NCBI GenBank assembly: GCA_963795715.1
Contig: CAWCIY010000003.1
Location: forward strand, 1,116,001 to 1,180,000
Reading direction: 5' to 3'
Length of the DNA stretch: 64,000 nucleotides
From: JAFEDN01 sp963795715
GTDB lineage: Bacteria; Pseudomonadota; Gammaproteobacteria; Coxiellales; Coxiellaceae
Shown: positions 1-8,428 of the stretch, one piece after another
How positions within the stretch are numbered: position 1 is the first letter of the stretch
Layout: each line of letters begins with the position of its first letter
Notes under the pieces: model-generated
Database searches by the model: none
The model's input: only the letters and a program-made list of their open reading frames with translations
What the model was told of the DNA's origin: nothing
Position numbers and translations under genes: made by a program

Positions 1-1040
1 ATGAATATCAGCATCCCCTCTATCGGACCCTGGAACAGCTATCGAACCATGGGTTATCGCTGGCGATGGGAACGGTAACCGATGGTATGAAAAGAATATT
101 ACCGCTGTTAATGCCGGTGTATGATGCCATAACGGAGCATAATGTGGCAGCGCATCATTGGCATGCCGATGAAACGGGTTGGAAAGTATTTGAAACCAAA
201 GAAGGCAAAACCAATCACCGATGGTTTTTATGGATTTTTAAAAACGCAGAAAGTGTTGTCTTTAAAATCAGTGACAGTCGTTCCTCGTCAGTATTGATTG
301 AACACTTTGGGGAATCCCATGAAGGGGGGATATTGAATGTAGATCGGTATGCGGCATATAAAGTGATTGCGAAATCAGGATTATTTATTTTGGCTTTCTG
401 CTGGGCGCATGTCAGACGGGATTTTTTAAATCACGCCAAAGGCTATCCAGAGCAGGAAGCCTGGGGATTGTTGTGGGTTGAAAGAATTGCTCATCTTTAT
501 CACATCAATCATCAACGGATAGAACACGAGCCCAATTCCAAACTATTTTTAGAGCACGATAAGCAATTACGGGCTGCCGTAAAAGAAATGGAAAAAATCT
601 GTGGTGAAGAAATGAAGGACATGATGAAGCCCCCCTCTGCGCGCAAAGTGTTAGAGAGTTTACATGCGCACTGGTTTGGGTTAACTGTTTTTGTTGATCA
701 CCCCGAAATTCCGATGGATAACAACCCGGCAGAGCGCGGGTTGCGTAGCAGTGTTATCGGCAGAAAGAATTATTATGGATCAGGCGCGGTTTGGTCGGCA
801 CAATTGGCTGCCTGTCTGTTTACCCTATTTGAAACATTAAAACTGTGGAAGATTAATCCACATACCTGGTTGCTGACCTATTTTTATGACTGTGCAATAC
901 AGGGAGGAAAGACGCCTGCTGATATCCGCGGGTATTTGCCATGGAACATGTCAAAGAAAGTCACAGCGGCTTTCTCATCCCCACCCGAACACCAACAACC
1001 TATTGAATCGGGTTGAGCGAGAGGTTTAACGAATATTTAC
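1..1040 (+). mobile_element. IS66-family element A, right part only
   Basis: Right-hand portion of an IS66-type insertion sequence whose left end lies before the window. Its right terminal repeat ends in cgaatatttac (1030-1040) and closely resembles the right end of element B. It is followed directly by the octamer ttaacata (1041-1048), which also flanks element B on both sides, so A and B sit in tandem at one target. The element carries one recognisable gene, a TnpC-type transposase, with no tnpA or tnpB visible in this part. Confidence 0.85.
3..1016 (+). CDS. IS66 family transposase (TnpC), 5'-truncated by window edge
   Basis: DDE transposase of the IS66 family, which cuts and joins the ends of its element. 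The frame is open to the window start: reading from base 3 gives residues matching the region just before MGTVT in the element B transposase, so the internal ATG at 66 is not the true start. Visible motifs are WHADETGW (first catalytic Asp), NVDRYAAYK (second Asp) and PMDNNPAERGLR (catalytic Glu region). It is clearly similar to the element B protein over its whole length but diverged, so the two are distinct elements rather than a recent duplication. The C-terminal part is complete and the frame intact. Confidence 0.9.
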   Translation, partial: EYQHPLYRTLEQLSNHGLSLAMGTVTDGMKRILPLLMPVYDAITEHNVAAHHWHADETGWKVFETKEGKTNHRWFLWIFKNAESVVFKISDSRSSSVLIEHFGESHEGGILNVDRYAAYKVIAKSGLFILAFCWAHVRRDFLNHAKGYPEQEAWGLLWVERIAHLYHINHQRIEHEPNSKLFLEHDKQLRAAVKEMEKICGEEMKDMMKPPSARKVLESLHAHWFGLTVFVDHPEIPMDNNPAERGLRSSVIGRKNYYGSGAVWSAQLAACLFTLFETLKLWKINPHTWLLTYFYDCAIQGGKTPADIRGYLPWNMSKKVTAAFSSPPEHQQPIESG

Positions 1041-1048
1041 TTAACATA

Positions 1049-2847
1049 GTAAATATTCGGTGAACCCGCCCGCCCTATTGCATGCTGAGTAAAATAAGGT
1101 TAATTTTAAGGCTGAAAAAATGAGCAGCAGAGTCAGGGAGACATGGATACAGCGATTGCGCACATTGACCTTCAAAATCAATTAGTGGATTTATACCGAC
1201 AAATCAGTGTGTCGTATAAGTCATTGAAATTGGCGTATGAACAGCAAGGACAGGCATTAAAAGAATCAAAATTATCCGTGATCGATTACAAACACCAAGC
1301 CCATTACTGGGAAGCGCAGTTCAAACAAATTAAAACCCGGGAAGAAGAACTGAAAGCGGAACTAGAGGAATTACAAGCTAAATTACGCAAACGAGAACAG
1401 CAACTGTTTGGCAAGCATTCAGAAAAACAATCGACATCATTGGATCAGAAGAAAGTGGATCAAGAGGCAAAGAAAAAGCGTGGTCAACAACCTGAGAATG
1501 CTAGTCCAAATCGAAGGGACTATAGCGATTTGCCTGAAGTTGAAGAGGTTGTTGAACTCAATGATCAAGAAAATTATTGCCCCTGTTGCGGATTAAAGTA
1601 TCAGGAACTGGCGGGGACAGAAGATTCAGAAGTGTTAGAGCTGATTAACGTTCAAGCCTATCGGCGAAGGATTTGTCGTAAGCGTTATAAACGTGCGTGT
1701 CGCTGTAAAAATAATCCAGCTCCGCAAATCATCACGATGCCGCCGATGGAAAGACCATTTTCCAGAAGTAAATTGGGGATAACGATCTGGGCACATCTAT
1801 TAATACAGAAATATGGCTACCAAAACCCATTGAATCGAATATTATCGAATTTGGAATTGAGTGGCTTATCATTGTCTATGGGGACAGTGACTGGCGGATT
1901 GGAATATCTTTTACGGTTATTCATACCGGTATATGATGGGATTGCTTTACATAATTGTGCAGCGCAGCATTGGCACGCGGACGAGACGGGTTGGAAGGTA
2001 TTTGAAAAGATAGATGGGAAAGAAAGTACTCGATGGTTTTTATGGATATTCCAAAATAGTGAATCCGTTGTTTACAAAATAAGTCCCAGTCGCTCATCTC
2101 AAGTGGTTAAAGATTATTTTGGTGAGGATCACGGAGGGGGTATTTTAAATGTAGATCGCTATGGGGCCTATAAAGCCATTGCGAAAGCCGGTTTGTTTAT
2201 TCTGGCTTTTTGTTGGGCGCATGTGCGTCGTGACTTTTTAGACTATAGCAAAGCCTACCCTCATCAAGAAAGTTGGGGGCTTGAATGGGTAGAAAGAATT
2301 GGGCGACTTTATCATATTAATAATCAACGTATTGAACATAAACCGAGTTCTAAACAATTTCAATTAATGGATACAGAATTGAGAAAAGCCATCAAAGAGA
2401 TGGCTGATGAAATGATAGTAGAATTAAAGGATTCTCAGATACTACCTTCAGCAAAGAAATTACTGAAAAGCCTATCCAATCATTGGAAAGGGTTGACTGT
2501 ATTTGTAGATCATCCTGATATTCCCATGGATAATAATGTAGCTGAAAGGGGATTGAGAACGAGTGTGCTGGGTCGAAAAAATTATTATGGATCAGGATCA
2601 GTATGGTCTGCAGAATTAGCAGCGGTGATGTTTACAATACTGAGGACGATGAAGCTGTGGGAGATTAATCCGCATACCTGGTTATTGGCCTATCTTCAAG
2701 AATGTGCAATGCGTGGCGGCAATCCTCCAGACAACATTGATCCTTTTTTGCCTTGGAATATGAGTAAATCTTTACGGGAGTTAATGGCTCAGCCTCCTAA
2801 ACATGAACCATTCTGTACTTCTTAATACGGGTTCACCGAATATTTAC
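1049..2847 (+). mobile_element. IS66-family element B, complete (1799 bp, TnpC-only type)
   Basis: Complete insertion sequence. The left terminal repeat gtaaatattcggtgaaccc (1049-1067) is the exact reverse complement of the right one (2829-2847). It is flanked by the 8-bp direct repeat ttaacata at 1041-1048 and 2848-2855, the duplication length expected of IS66 elements. Only tnpC is present, as in the ISBst12 subgroup. The left end abuts the right end of element A, so the two ends plus the octamer form a palindrome: cgaatatttac, ttaacata, gtaaatattcg (1030-1059). Confidence 0.93.
1143..2825 (+). CDS. IS66 family transposase (TnpC)
   Basis: Full-length (560 aa) IS66 transposase. The N-terminal about 100 residues are a lysine/glutamate-rich coiled coil with a leucine-zipper-like run, followed by a zinc-binding segment (NYCPCCGLKY, then CRKRYKRACRC) and the DDE domain with WHADETGW, NVDRYGAYK and IPMDNNVAERGLR. 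The frame is intact inside an element with perfect ends and target duplication, so it could be active. A start at 1143 gives the expected N-terminal coil. The only other gene-like frame inside (1408-1596) is a shadow. Confidence 0.93.
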   Translation: MDTAIAHIDLQNQLVDLYRQISVSYKSLKLAYEQQGQALKESKLSVIDYKHQAHYWEAQFKQIKTREEELKAELEELQAKLRKREQQLFGKHSEKQSTSLDQKKVDQEAKKKRGQQPENASPNRRDYSDLPEVEEVVELNDQENYCPCCGLKYQELAGTEDSEVLELINVQAYRRRICRKRYKRACRCKNNPAPQIITMPPMERPFSRSKLGITIWAHLLIQKYGYQNPLNRILSNLELSGLSLSMGTVTGGLEYLLRLFIPVYDGIALHNCAAQHWHADETGWKVFEKIDGKESTRWFLWIFQNSESVVYKISPSRSSQVVKDYFGEDHGGGILNVDRYGAYKAIAKAGLFILAFCWAHVRRDFLDYSKAYPHQESWGLEWVERIGRLYHINNQRIEHKPSSKQFQLMDTELRKAIKEMADEMIVELKDSQILPSAKKLLKSLSNHWKGLTVFVDHPDIPMDNNVAERGLRTSVLGRKNYYGSGSVWSAELAAVMFTILRTMKLWEINPHTWLLAYLQECAMRGGNPPDNIDPFLPWNMSKSLRELMAQPPKHEPFCTS

Positions 2848-2930
2848 TTAACATATGATCATGTCATTGATTTCTTTACTTTTAATTCTTCTCTGAATCA
2901 TAACCGATGGGAATAGGGCTGAATAGTTAC
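2848..2930 (-). mobile_element. End fragment of an inverted copy of IS66 element C
   Basis: These 83 bases are the reverse complement of the left end of the element at 6677-8234 (positions 6677-6759), with one mismatch seen. The outer tip gaatagttac ends at 2930. The inner edge coincides with the ttaacata octamer used by elements A and B, so A and B sit inside an older, inverted copy of element C. The rest of that copy should lie left of the window. From 2931 to the acetyltransferase stop at 3179 I see no gene or convincing signal. Confidence 0.85.
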
Positions 2931-3178
2931 AAAAACATTCCATGTCTCTTCATCCTGTTGAAAAAATTATATTTTTTAACAGAAATTGTGGGTAATTGAA
3001 AGATTGCCAGAACGCTTACTTATGAACAGGTAATATTGTACATACCAGTCTCGTTCAATGTGTTTGATCATAAAAATATAAGCTATGGATAAAATTCTGA
3101 TGAAAAATTATTAGCAAACAAAAGTAGTAGCTACTCACACAATTTAGAAATAAAGTAGATCAAAAATTGTTATCTGAT

Positions 3179-3646
3179 TTAAGTTAGTTTCTTTGACATT
3201 TTTACAGACAGTAATCTTATTCCTGAGCTAAATTTTGTTATCTTTTTTACTGTTCCTACATATCCCATATGACGGTAAAATTTTATTGCATTCACAGTAG
3301 AATATAAAAATAATTCCTTAATCCCATAGCTTTTCGCTATGTCTTCTAGTTTATGTAGAAGTTGCTTTCCATATTTTTTTCCAATATGCTCAGGATCAAT
3401 AAAAAGCCCAGTTATGCATTGTTCCTCTATGCATAGTCTACCAAAACCAATTATTTTTGTCTGGCATTCACCTACAATTAATAATGTTACTCCAGGAATA
3501 TTTTTGTAATATTCAAGCTTTCTTGTTGCTATCCATTTAGAAATACAATCTTTCGAATAATATTCGGAGCATAAAGTTTCAATAGAGTTTTTATGCAAGG
3601 CAAGTATTTCAGGGCCATCAACCAACTCAGCTTCTCTAATGTTCAT
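3179..3646 (-). CDS. GNAT family N-acetyltransferase
   Basis: 155-residue protein of the GCN5-related acetyltransferase fold, predicted to move an acetyl group from acetyl-CoA to an unknown small molecule or protein. The core shows the beta-4/acetyl-CoA signature CITGLFIDPEHIGKKYGKQL at about residues 77-96 (the usual Q/RxxGxG/A loop read as HIGKKYGKQL), followed by LEDIAKSYGIKELFLYST and the family-typical NAIKFYRHMGY near the C-terminus. A ribosome-binding site (rc of ctcct, 3655-3659) precedes the ATG. It is a single gene among mobile elements, and the substrate cannot be told. Confidence 0.85.
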   Translation of the reverse strand: MNIREAELVDGPEILALHKNSIETLCSEYYSKDCISKWIATRKLEYYKNIPGVTLLIVGECQTKIIGFGRLCIEEQCITGLFIDPEHIGKKYGKQLLHKLEDIAKSYGIKELFLYSTVNAIKFYRHMGYVGTVKKITKFSSGIRLLSVKMSKKLT

Positions 3647-3855
3647 GGTTAGTTCTCCTATCTGTTAGAATAAGATTATATTTAAATCAAGTGTAGTTGA
3701 ATACAAATAATATTTTGTTTTTTTATAACATAAAAAATTATACAAGCAAATTTATTTTTTTATAAAAAAAAGAAAAGTAGCGAGCTAAAAAAAGTAGCAA
3801 GCTATTGACAGGTTTGTGTAAACCTGATATTGTAACGCTGCTAGGGAGTGTAGAA

Positions 3856-4371
3856 ATGGACAAATTGTTTTCACAAGATTTGGTCGTGATTAAGAAGTCT
3901 ATTGATACTGTTGACTTAAACTCAACAATTAATAGATTGATCGAAATTCATAATTGGAAAGAAAAATGGGCATTTAAAGCTGTCCAACAGTATCGTAATT
4001 ATCTTTTTTTGAAAATTAAATATGGTAATTCCCATATTTTACCGCCTTCATTAGATATTGATGAAGTTTGGCACGCTCATATTTTGCATACTGAGGAATA
4101 TTACGAATTTTGTCATAGAGTTTTTGGCTTTTTTTTACACCATCATCCGCATCATGGTAAAGACAACAATTTAACAGACTTAGACATTACCAAAATTTTT
4201 GAACATGAAACACAGAGACTATATTATTTAGAATTTGGTGACTATATTGAAGCTGTAAGACCGTTACCTATTAAGATAATTATACAGAGGCTTTCAAGAT
4301 TGATAACCAAAAAACTAACTGAGTGCTTGCATCCGTTTCGTATAAAACAAAATATCGATTCTTTGCAATAA
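3856..4371 (+). CDS. GRDP-like (DUF1399 type) domain protein
   Basis: About 171 residues. The core has the pattern of the glycine-rich-domain-protein-like family best known from plants and fungi: a helical segment with LPPSLDIDEVWHAHILHTEEYYEFC, where the D-x-x-WHxHxLHxxxYxxxC arrangement is diagnostic, then a histidine-rich stretch (FFLHHHPHHGKD). Function in bacteria is unknown; the conserved histidines suggest metal binding (inference). An upstream in-frame TTG at 3805 exists, but ATG 3856 has a better ribosome site (aggga at 3841-3845). The direct repeat agtagcgagcta/agtagcaagcta lies just upstream (about 3776-3803). Confidence 0.7.
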   Translation: MDKLFSQDLVVIKKSIDTVDLNSTINRLIEIHNWKEKWAFKAVQQYRNYLFLKIKYGNSHILPPSLDIDEVWHAHILHTEEYYEFCHRVFGFFLHHHPHHGKDNNLTDLDITKIFEHETQRLYYLEFGDYIEAVRPLPIKIIIQRLSRLITKKLTECLHPFRIKQNIDSLQ

Positions 4372-4508
4372 CGAAGAAAAAATGTCTTTATCATTTTATT
4401 TTTTAATTTCTTCATCAATTTTATCGAGTATTTCTACTTTAATAATAGTTTATTTTTTTATTAACTGAAACTAAATCATTAAAGAAATGAATAAAGTTTT
4501 AAAGAATT

Positions 4509-4557
4509 TGGTTATGTTAACCAAAAATAGGAGGCTCATTTGAAATGAGTTTTTTTT
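4509..4557 (+). terminator. Two adjacent hairpins, the second with a T-run
   Basis: Stem tggtta/taacca (4509-4523) is followed by stem ctcatt/aatgag (4535-4549) and eight T residues. This resembles a rho-independent terminator and could end the GRDP-like gene transcript or act as an attenuator ahead of the tiny frame at 4578. The stems are short and AT-rich. Confidence 0.45.
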
Positions 4558-4577
4558 GTACTTATCAGGAGAAAACA

Positions 4578-4631
4578 ATGAAAAAATTATTAAAATTGTT
4601 AAACAGAGCAACAACTGCTTTGTGTAGATAA
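4578..4631 (+). CDS. Possible 17-residue cationic peptide
   Basis: Short frame reading MKKLLKLLNRATTALCR, preceded by caggag (4566-4571) at a proper ribosome-site distance. It lies between two terminator-like hairpins, which is the main reason to note it. The peptide is basic (K, K, K, R, R) with a leucine-rich amphipathic start. It could be a leader peptide, a small toxin-like peptide or chance. The rest of the 4372-4933 gap shows no further gene. Confidence 0.25.
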   Translation: MKKLLKLLNRATTALCR

Positions 4632-4646
4632 GAAATAAAATTTAAA

Positions 4647-4688
4647 TAGATGGCACTAATTTTAGTGTCATCTATTGTAAAATTTTTT
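4647..4688 (+). terminator. Rho-independent terminator-like hairpin
   Basis: A 13-bp stem tagatggcactaa (4647-4659) pairs with ttagtgtcatcta (4662-4674) with one G-T pair, followed by ttgtaaaattttttt. It is strong enough to act as a terminator for the short frame before it. Confidence 0.6.
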
Positions 4689-4894
4689 TACAACGCTGAG
4701 GGAATTTGACTTTGCATTTGTGTTCAAACTAACAGAGAATCAATGAGCTAATCTTATGTTTTTAGATATCTGAGGTAATAAGTTTAATCTTCTGGATATA
4801 TTGAAAATTATCATCATCGTTCCTCAATTCACAGAATACTTACAATATACACAAATTTAACCTTAAAAAAGCACTATAACTTTATATTCAGCCC

Positions 4895-5966
4895 TATAGG
4901 TTCAGCGCGTACCAAAATATTTCACTTTTTGTATCATCTGACAATACTATATTTACTTTCATTTGAAAAATTTATCTCCCCATATTCATTTATGAGATTG
5001 TCGTTAAGATTTTTATCTAGTTCCTGTTTAGTTTGATTAGTTTCTTTCAACATCATAGAATTAATATCACGAAATTGTTTCAGCCAATGAGAAGGAGGTG
5101 GTAAATAGCTTGGACAATTATTTCCTCCTCCTGTTGTAACTACTTTTTCAACATCACTAGTGAATTTTGTGAGCAAACTATAAACTTTTGAACTAAATAT
5201 AATTTGAATACCACCAATTGATTTATGTAAAATTATTCTATTTTTTTTTAATTCAGATTTCTTTATTTCTAAGTTTTTCAATTTCTCAGGGTTGAGGGTT
5301 TTAGAACATATATTAGAAATATCTAAAAGATTATCCCGAACGTCGAAAATCGGAAATTGAATCTCTTTATTTTTTTTATCTTGATCGTAGTATTTTGTTT
5401 TTAGGATTTCAAATTGTCTATTGAGTTGAGACTGTTTTGCCTGCTCTTTCCTATTCTGTTGAGATTGGCTAGCTTGCTCTTTTCTATCAATATTACTATT
5501 GTATATGTAAAACATACTAGTCATTACTTGAATAAATGTAGTAATACAGAAAAAAATTACACCGTACTTTACATTTTTTTGAGTATGTCCCGGAGTAATT
5601 TCTACCATATAGGTTCAGCGCGTACCAAAATATTTCACTTTTTGTATCATCTGACAATACTATATTTACTTTCATTTGAAAAATTTATCTCCCCATATTC
5701 ATTTATGAGATTGTCGTTAAGATTTTTATCCAGTTCCTGTTTAGGTAGTATTTTGTTTTTAGGATTTCAAATTGTCTATTGAGTTGAGACTGTTTTGCCT
5801 GCTCTTTCCTATTCTGTTGAGATTGGCTAGCTTGCTCTTTTCTATCAATATTACTATTGTATATGTAAAACATACTAGTCATTACTTGAATAAATATAGT
5901 AATACAGAAAAAAATTACACCGTACTTTACATTTTTTTGAGTATGTCCCGGAGCAATTTCTACCAT
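4895..5966. repeat. 713-bp tandem duplication, second copy internally deleted
   Basis: The sequence starting tataggttcagcgcg occurs at 4895 and again at 5608, giving a unit of 713 bp. The second copy follows the first closely up to cagttcctgttta (about 5742), then jumps to the sequence that stands near 5388 in the first copy, a deletion of roughly 350 bp. The duplication covers most of one gene on the minus strand and its 3' flank. The near identity of the copies indicates a recent event. Confidence 0.9.
4934..5608 (-). CDS. Unknown membrane-anchored coiled-coil protein (5'-shortened duplicate)
   Basis: 224 residues: one membrane segment near the N-terminus (YGVIFFCITTFIQVMTSMFY, about 15-34), then a Q/K/R-rich helix with two near-repeats of NRKEQA-x-QSQ-x-NR (about 41-63), then a soluble alpha-helical tail. 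I do not recognise a family. It starts at the internal Met that corresponds to residue 18 of the neighbouring copy, because the duplication junction falls exactly there. It keeps the full C-terminal part that the other copy lost. Whether it has a promoter and ribosome site after the rearrangement is doubtful. Confidence 0.55.
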   Translation of the reverse strand: MVEITPGHTQKNVKYGVIFFCITTFIQVMTSMFYIYNSNIDRKEQASQSQQNRKEQAKQSQLNRQFEILKTKYYDQDKKNKEIQFPIFDVRDNLLDISNICSKTLNPEKLKNLEIKKSELKKNRIILHKSIGGIQIIFSSKVYSLLTKFTSDVEKVVTTGGGNNCPSYLPPPSHWLKQFRDINSMMLKETNQTKQELDKNLNDNLINEYGEINFSNESKYSIVR

Positions 5967-6017
5967 TTCTTCTCTTTTTTCTGATATTATTTCAGGTTTC
6001 ATTTTTGTTACCCTCAT
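5703..6017 (-). pseudogene. Truncated duplicate of the unknown membrane coiled-coil gene
   Basis: Has the original N-terminus (MRVTKMKPEIISEKREE before MVEIAPGH) and the same membrane helix and Q/K-rich repeats as the gene at 4934-5608. An internal deletion after ILKTKYY then shifts the frame, so it ends with an unrelated short tail (LNRNWIKILTTIS). 104 residues remain of an original of about 240. The upstream flank of the ancestral gene is this copy's flank, so expression signals probably belong here. Confidence 0.7.
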
Positions 6018-6062
6018 TTTATATATTTTATTTTTGATTTTTTTATTATTATTTGTTATTTT

Positions 6063-6467
6063 TTAATAATTTAAATTATGAAATCCAGCTTTCGCTTCGT
6101 TATAAATGCTATTCTCTAAAAAAGGCTTAAATTTAACCGCAATTTTTTTCCAGGAATGCGCCTGCTTCTGTATCTGCCCGTGATGAGTCTCATTCAGAGC
6201 TAATACATAGTCAGCCATATCGCTTCCATTGACTAAGAGAAGACAGAAATGGCTGAAATCTTGGTTCAGCAGGGTTAAGCTTCTGACTCTTTTGGCTTCC
6301 TCGGCTATAGCCTTAATGTTTTGAACAGAATTCATTAGCTGTTCTAAAGGGCATACTTTTAAACTTCTACTTGGCTTTGTGTTACAGTGAGTGTCCAAAA
6401 GCTTCTGGAAATGGGTTAATTCTTGTACTAAAATCCGTAGCGGCTTTAAATAGTGATTATTTTTCAT
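6063..6467 (-). CDS. Hypothetical helical protein
   Basis: 134 residues, predicted mostly alpha-helical, with no signal peptide or membrane segment and no family that I recognise. It is basic and leucine-rich at the N-terminus (MKNNHYLKPLRILVQELTHF) with several Cys and His (HCNTKPSRSLKVCPLEQL). It lies in the accessory region between the duplicated gene and IS element C, on the same strand as the duplicated gene, separated from it by about 45 bp. Confidence 0.5.
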   Translation of the reverse strand: MKNNHYLKPLRILVQELTHFQKLLDTHCNTKPSRSLKVCPLEQLMNSVQNIKAIAEEAKRVRSLTLLNQDFSHFCLLLVNGSDMADYVLALNETHHGQIQKQAHSWKKIAVKFKPFLENSIYNEAKAGFHNLNY

Positions 6468-6676
6468 GGGCTTACCTCTATCTTTTTTATATTGTTTACT
6501 CTTTTCTACTTTTCCATGAAATCCATCGCCCTAATTGGGTATTATTTAAACATTTTCTGTTTAAATATTATGCAGGGCAATTCTCATACGTTTTGTAGGA
6601 AAAGTCTGCATTAATAAAACATTTCATATTTCAAAGGCTTATGGCTAAAAATGAGCATATTTTATATATTTTAGAA

Positions 6677-8234
6677 GTAACTATTCAGCCCTATTCTCAT
6701 CGGTTATGATTCAGAGAAGAATTAAAAGTAAAGAAATCAATGACATGATCATATGTTAATGAGATACTGTGCAGGCAATGGATGAGCTACCTGATTTATC
6801 AAAATTAACGGACGCAGAGAAGGATCAATTATTATCCTTACTCTGGGAACAATGCCGACTATTACGCGCCCAGATACCGCAATTAGAAACCCAGATTAAA
6901 GCCCTCAAAGATCGTTTATCAAAGAACAGTCAAAATAGTAGTAAACCCCCATCAAGTGATCATGGGAGTAGGCCGAATCCTAAATCTCGTCGAAAAAACA
7001 GCGGCAAAAAAGCCGGTGGCCAAAAGGGTCATGTAGGCCATCGTCTTAATCCTACGGACACACCGGATTACATAGTGGAATATTCAGTGAACCATTGTGA
7101 GCATTGTGGGGAAAATTTAGAAAAGGTTGCGGGAGAATATGATCGACGCCAAGTATTTGATATTCCAATTTTACGAGTGGAAGTAACCGAACATCGAGTA
7201 CAAAGGAAGATGTGTGCATGCTGCGGCTATGAGACGCAAGGAGATTTGCCAAAAAGCATTAACCAACTGACTCAATATGGCCATCGAATTAAAGCGTTAA
7301 TGGTTTACATGAATCAATATCAATTATTACCGTTCCACCGATTGAATGATTTTTTTAAAGATGTATTTCATCAAAGGATTAGTGTAGGGACTTTTGTTAA
7401 TGCAAAACAACACGCCTATAAGAAATTAAGTCTGATGGAAGAACAAATTAGAAACCTATTAAAGGCCGGGAAAAAACTACATGTGGATGAAACCAGCTTA
7501 CGTGTCATGAAGCAGCGAAATTGGTTGCATGTGGCCAGCACGAATCAATTGACTTGTTACGATATTCACACTAAGCGCGGTACTGAAGCATTGGATGAAA
7601 TAGGTTTATTGCCGGATTTTAAAGGAATATTAGTGCATGATCACTTTAAACCTTATTTTCATTATGGTAGTGGCCATAGTCTTTGTAATGCGCATCATTT
7701 GCGTGAGTTAACTTTTGTTCAGGAGCAAGAGAATCAGCAGTGGGCGAAAAAATTAGAAAAATTATTACTAAATTTAAAACACAAAGTAGAGATTCATTAT
7801 CAGAAAACATTGACTCGATTACCTGATCGAATTTTAAGAGGGACCCGCTCGCGTTATATGGGAATTCTTTACAGAGGACGCACAGAATGTCCAGCAGCAA
7901 TTGATGAGAAGAAAAAAGGGCGTCAGAAACAATCCACATCCAGAAATTTATTAGAGCGGTTAAGGAAATTTAATCAGTCTGTTTTAGCCTTCATGTATGA
8001 TCCCGCGCTTCCCTTTGATAACAATCAGACAGAAAGGGATATTCGCATGGTTAAGGTGCAGCAAAAAATATCGGGATGCTACAGAAGTTGGCAGGGCATA
8101 AAAGCTTTTTGTAGAATCCGGGGTTGTCTTTCGACACTTCGGAAAAATGGTCTTAACCTGCTGACTACATTAGAAAATGCCATCCAAGCCTCTTCGGCTA
8201 TACCTTTACCTCAATTAAGGGCTGAATAGTTACC
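6677..8234 (+). mobile_element. IS66-family element C, complete (about 1558 bp)
   Basis: Left end gtaactattcagccc (6677-6691) is the reverse complement of gggctgaatagttac (8219-8233). The octamer ttttagaa flanks the element at 6669-6676 and, after one extra C, at 8235-8242, giving the 8-bp duplication expected for IS66. It is a TnpC-only element, different from A and B. A second, inverted end of the same element is at 2848-2930. Confidence 0.9.
6769..8229 (+). CDS. IS66 family transposase (TnpC)
   Basis: 486-residue transposase: N-terminal coiled coil, then the IS66 hallmark SKNSQNSSKPPSSD (about 50-63), a basic KKAGGQKGH stretch, a zinc-binding part with CEHCG and CACCG, and the DDE core with HVDETSLR, VHDHFKPY and FDNNQTERDIR. 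The frame is intact. It can start at GTG 6769 or ATG 6778; the latter gives MDELPDLSKL. It is closer to the general IS66/ISBst12 transposases than to those of elements A and B. Confidence 0.92.
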   Translation: MQAMDELPDLSKLTDAEKDQLLSLLWEQCRLLRAQIPQLETQIKALKDRLSKNSQNSSKPPSSDHGSRPNPKSRRKNSGKKAGGQKGHVGHRLNPTDTPDYIVEYSVNHCEHCGENLEKVAGEYDRRQVFDIPILRVEVTEHRVQRKMCACCGYETQGDLPKSINQLTQYGHRIKALMVYMNQYQLLPFHRLNDFFKDVFHQRISVGTFVNAKQHAYKKLSLMEEQIRNLLKAGKKLHVDETSLRVMKQRNWLHVASTNQLTCYDIHTKRGTEALDEIGLLPDFKGILVHDHFKPYFHYGSGHSLCNAHHLRELTFVQEQENQQWAKKLEKLLLNLKHKVEIHYQKTLTRLPDRILRGTRSRYMGILYRGRTECPAAIDEKKKGRQKQSTSRNLLERLRKFNQSVLAFMYDPALPFDNNQTERDIRMVKVQQKISGCYRSWQGIKAFCRIRGCLSTLRKNGLNLLTTLENAIQASSAIPLPQLRAE

Positions 8235-8428
8235 TTTTAGAAATCTTCTTCTCATAACCTTTTGATTTTAAAAATAAATAATTTTTACTTCCATACCCAT
8301 CACGTCGCGTAAATTTCCTACATATTTATGCATGTAAAAATGTTTAAATAATGCATATTGGTTGGGACGATATAGTCAGGAGGGCATAAGAAGTAGAAAA
8401 CAGTAATAAACAATATAGAGGTAATATT

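Noticed and set aside
5414..5984. Plus-strand frames of 122 and 70 residues (5414-5782, 5772-5984) that share a repeated protein sequence
   Set aside because: They are antisense shadows of the duplicated minus-strand gene; their similarity merely reflects the DNA duplication, and the minus-strand products have the credible membrane helix and start.
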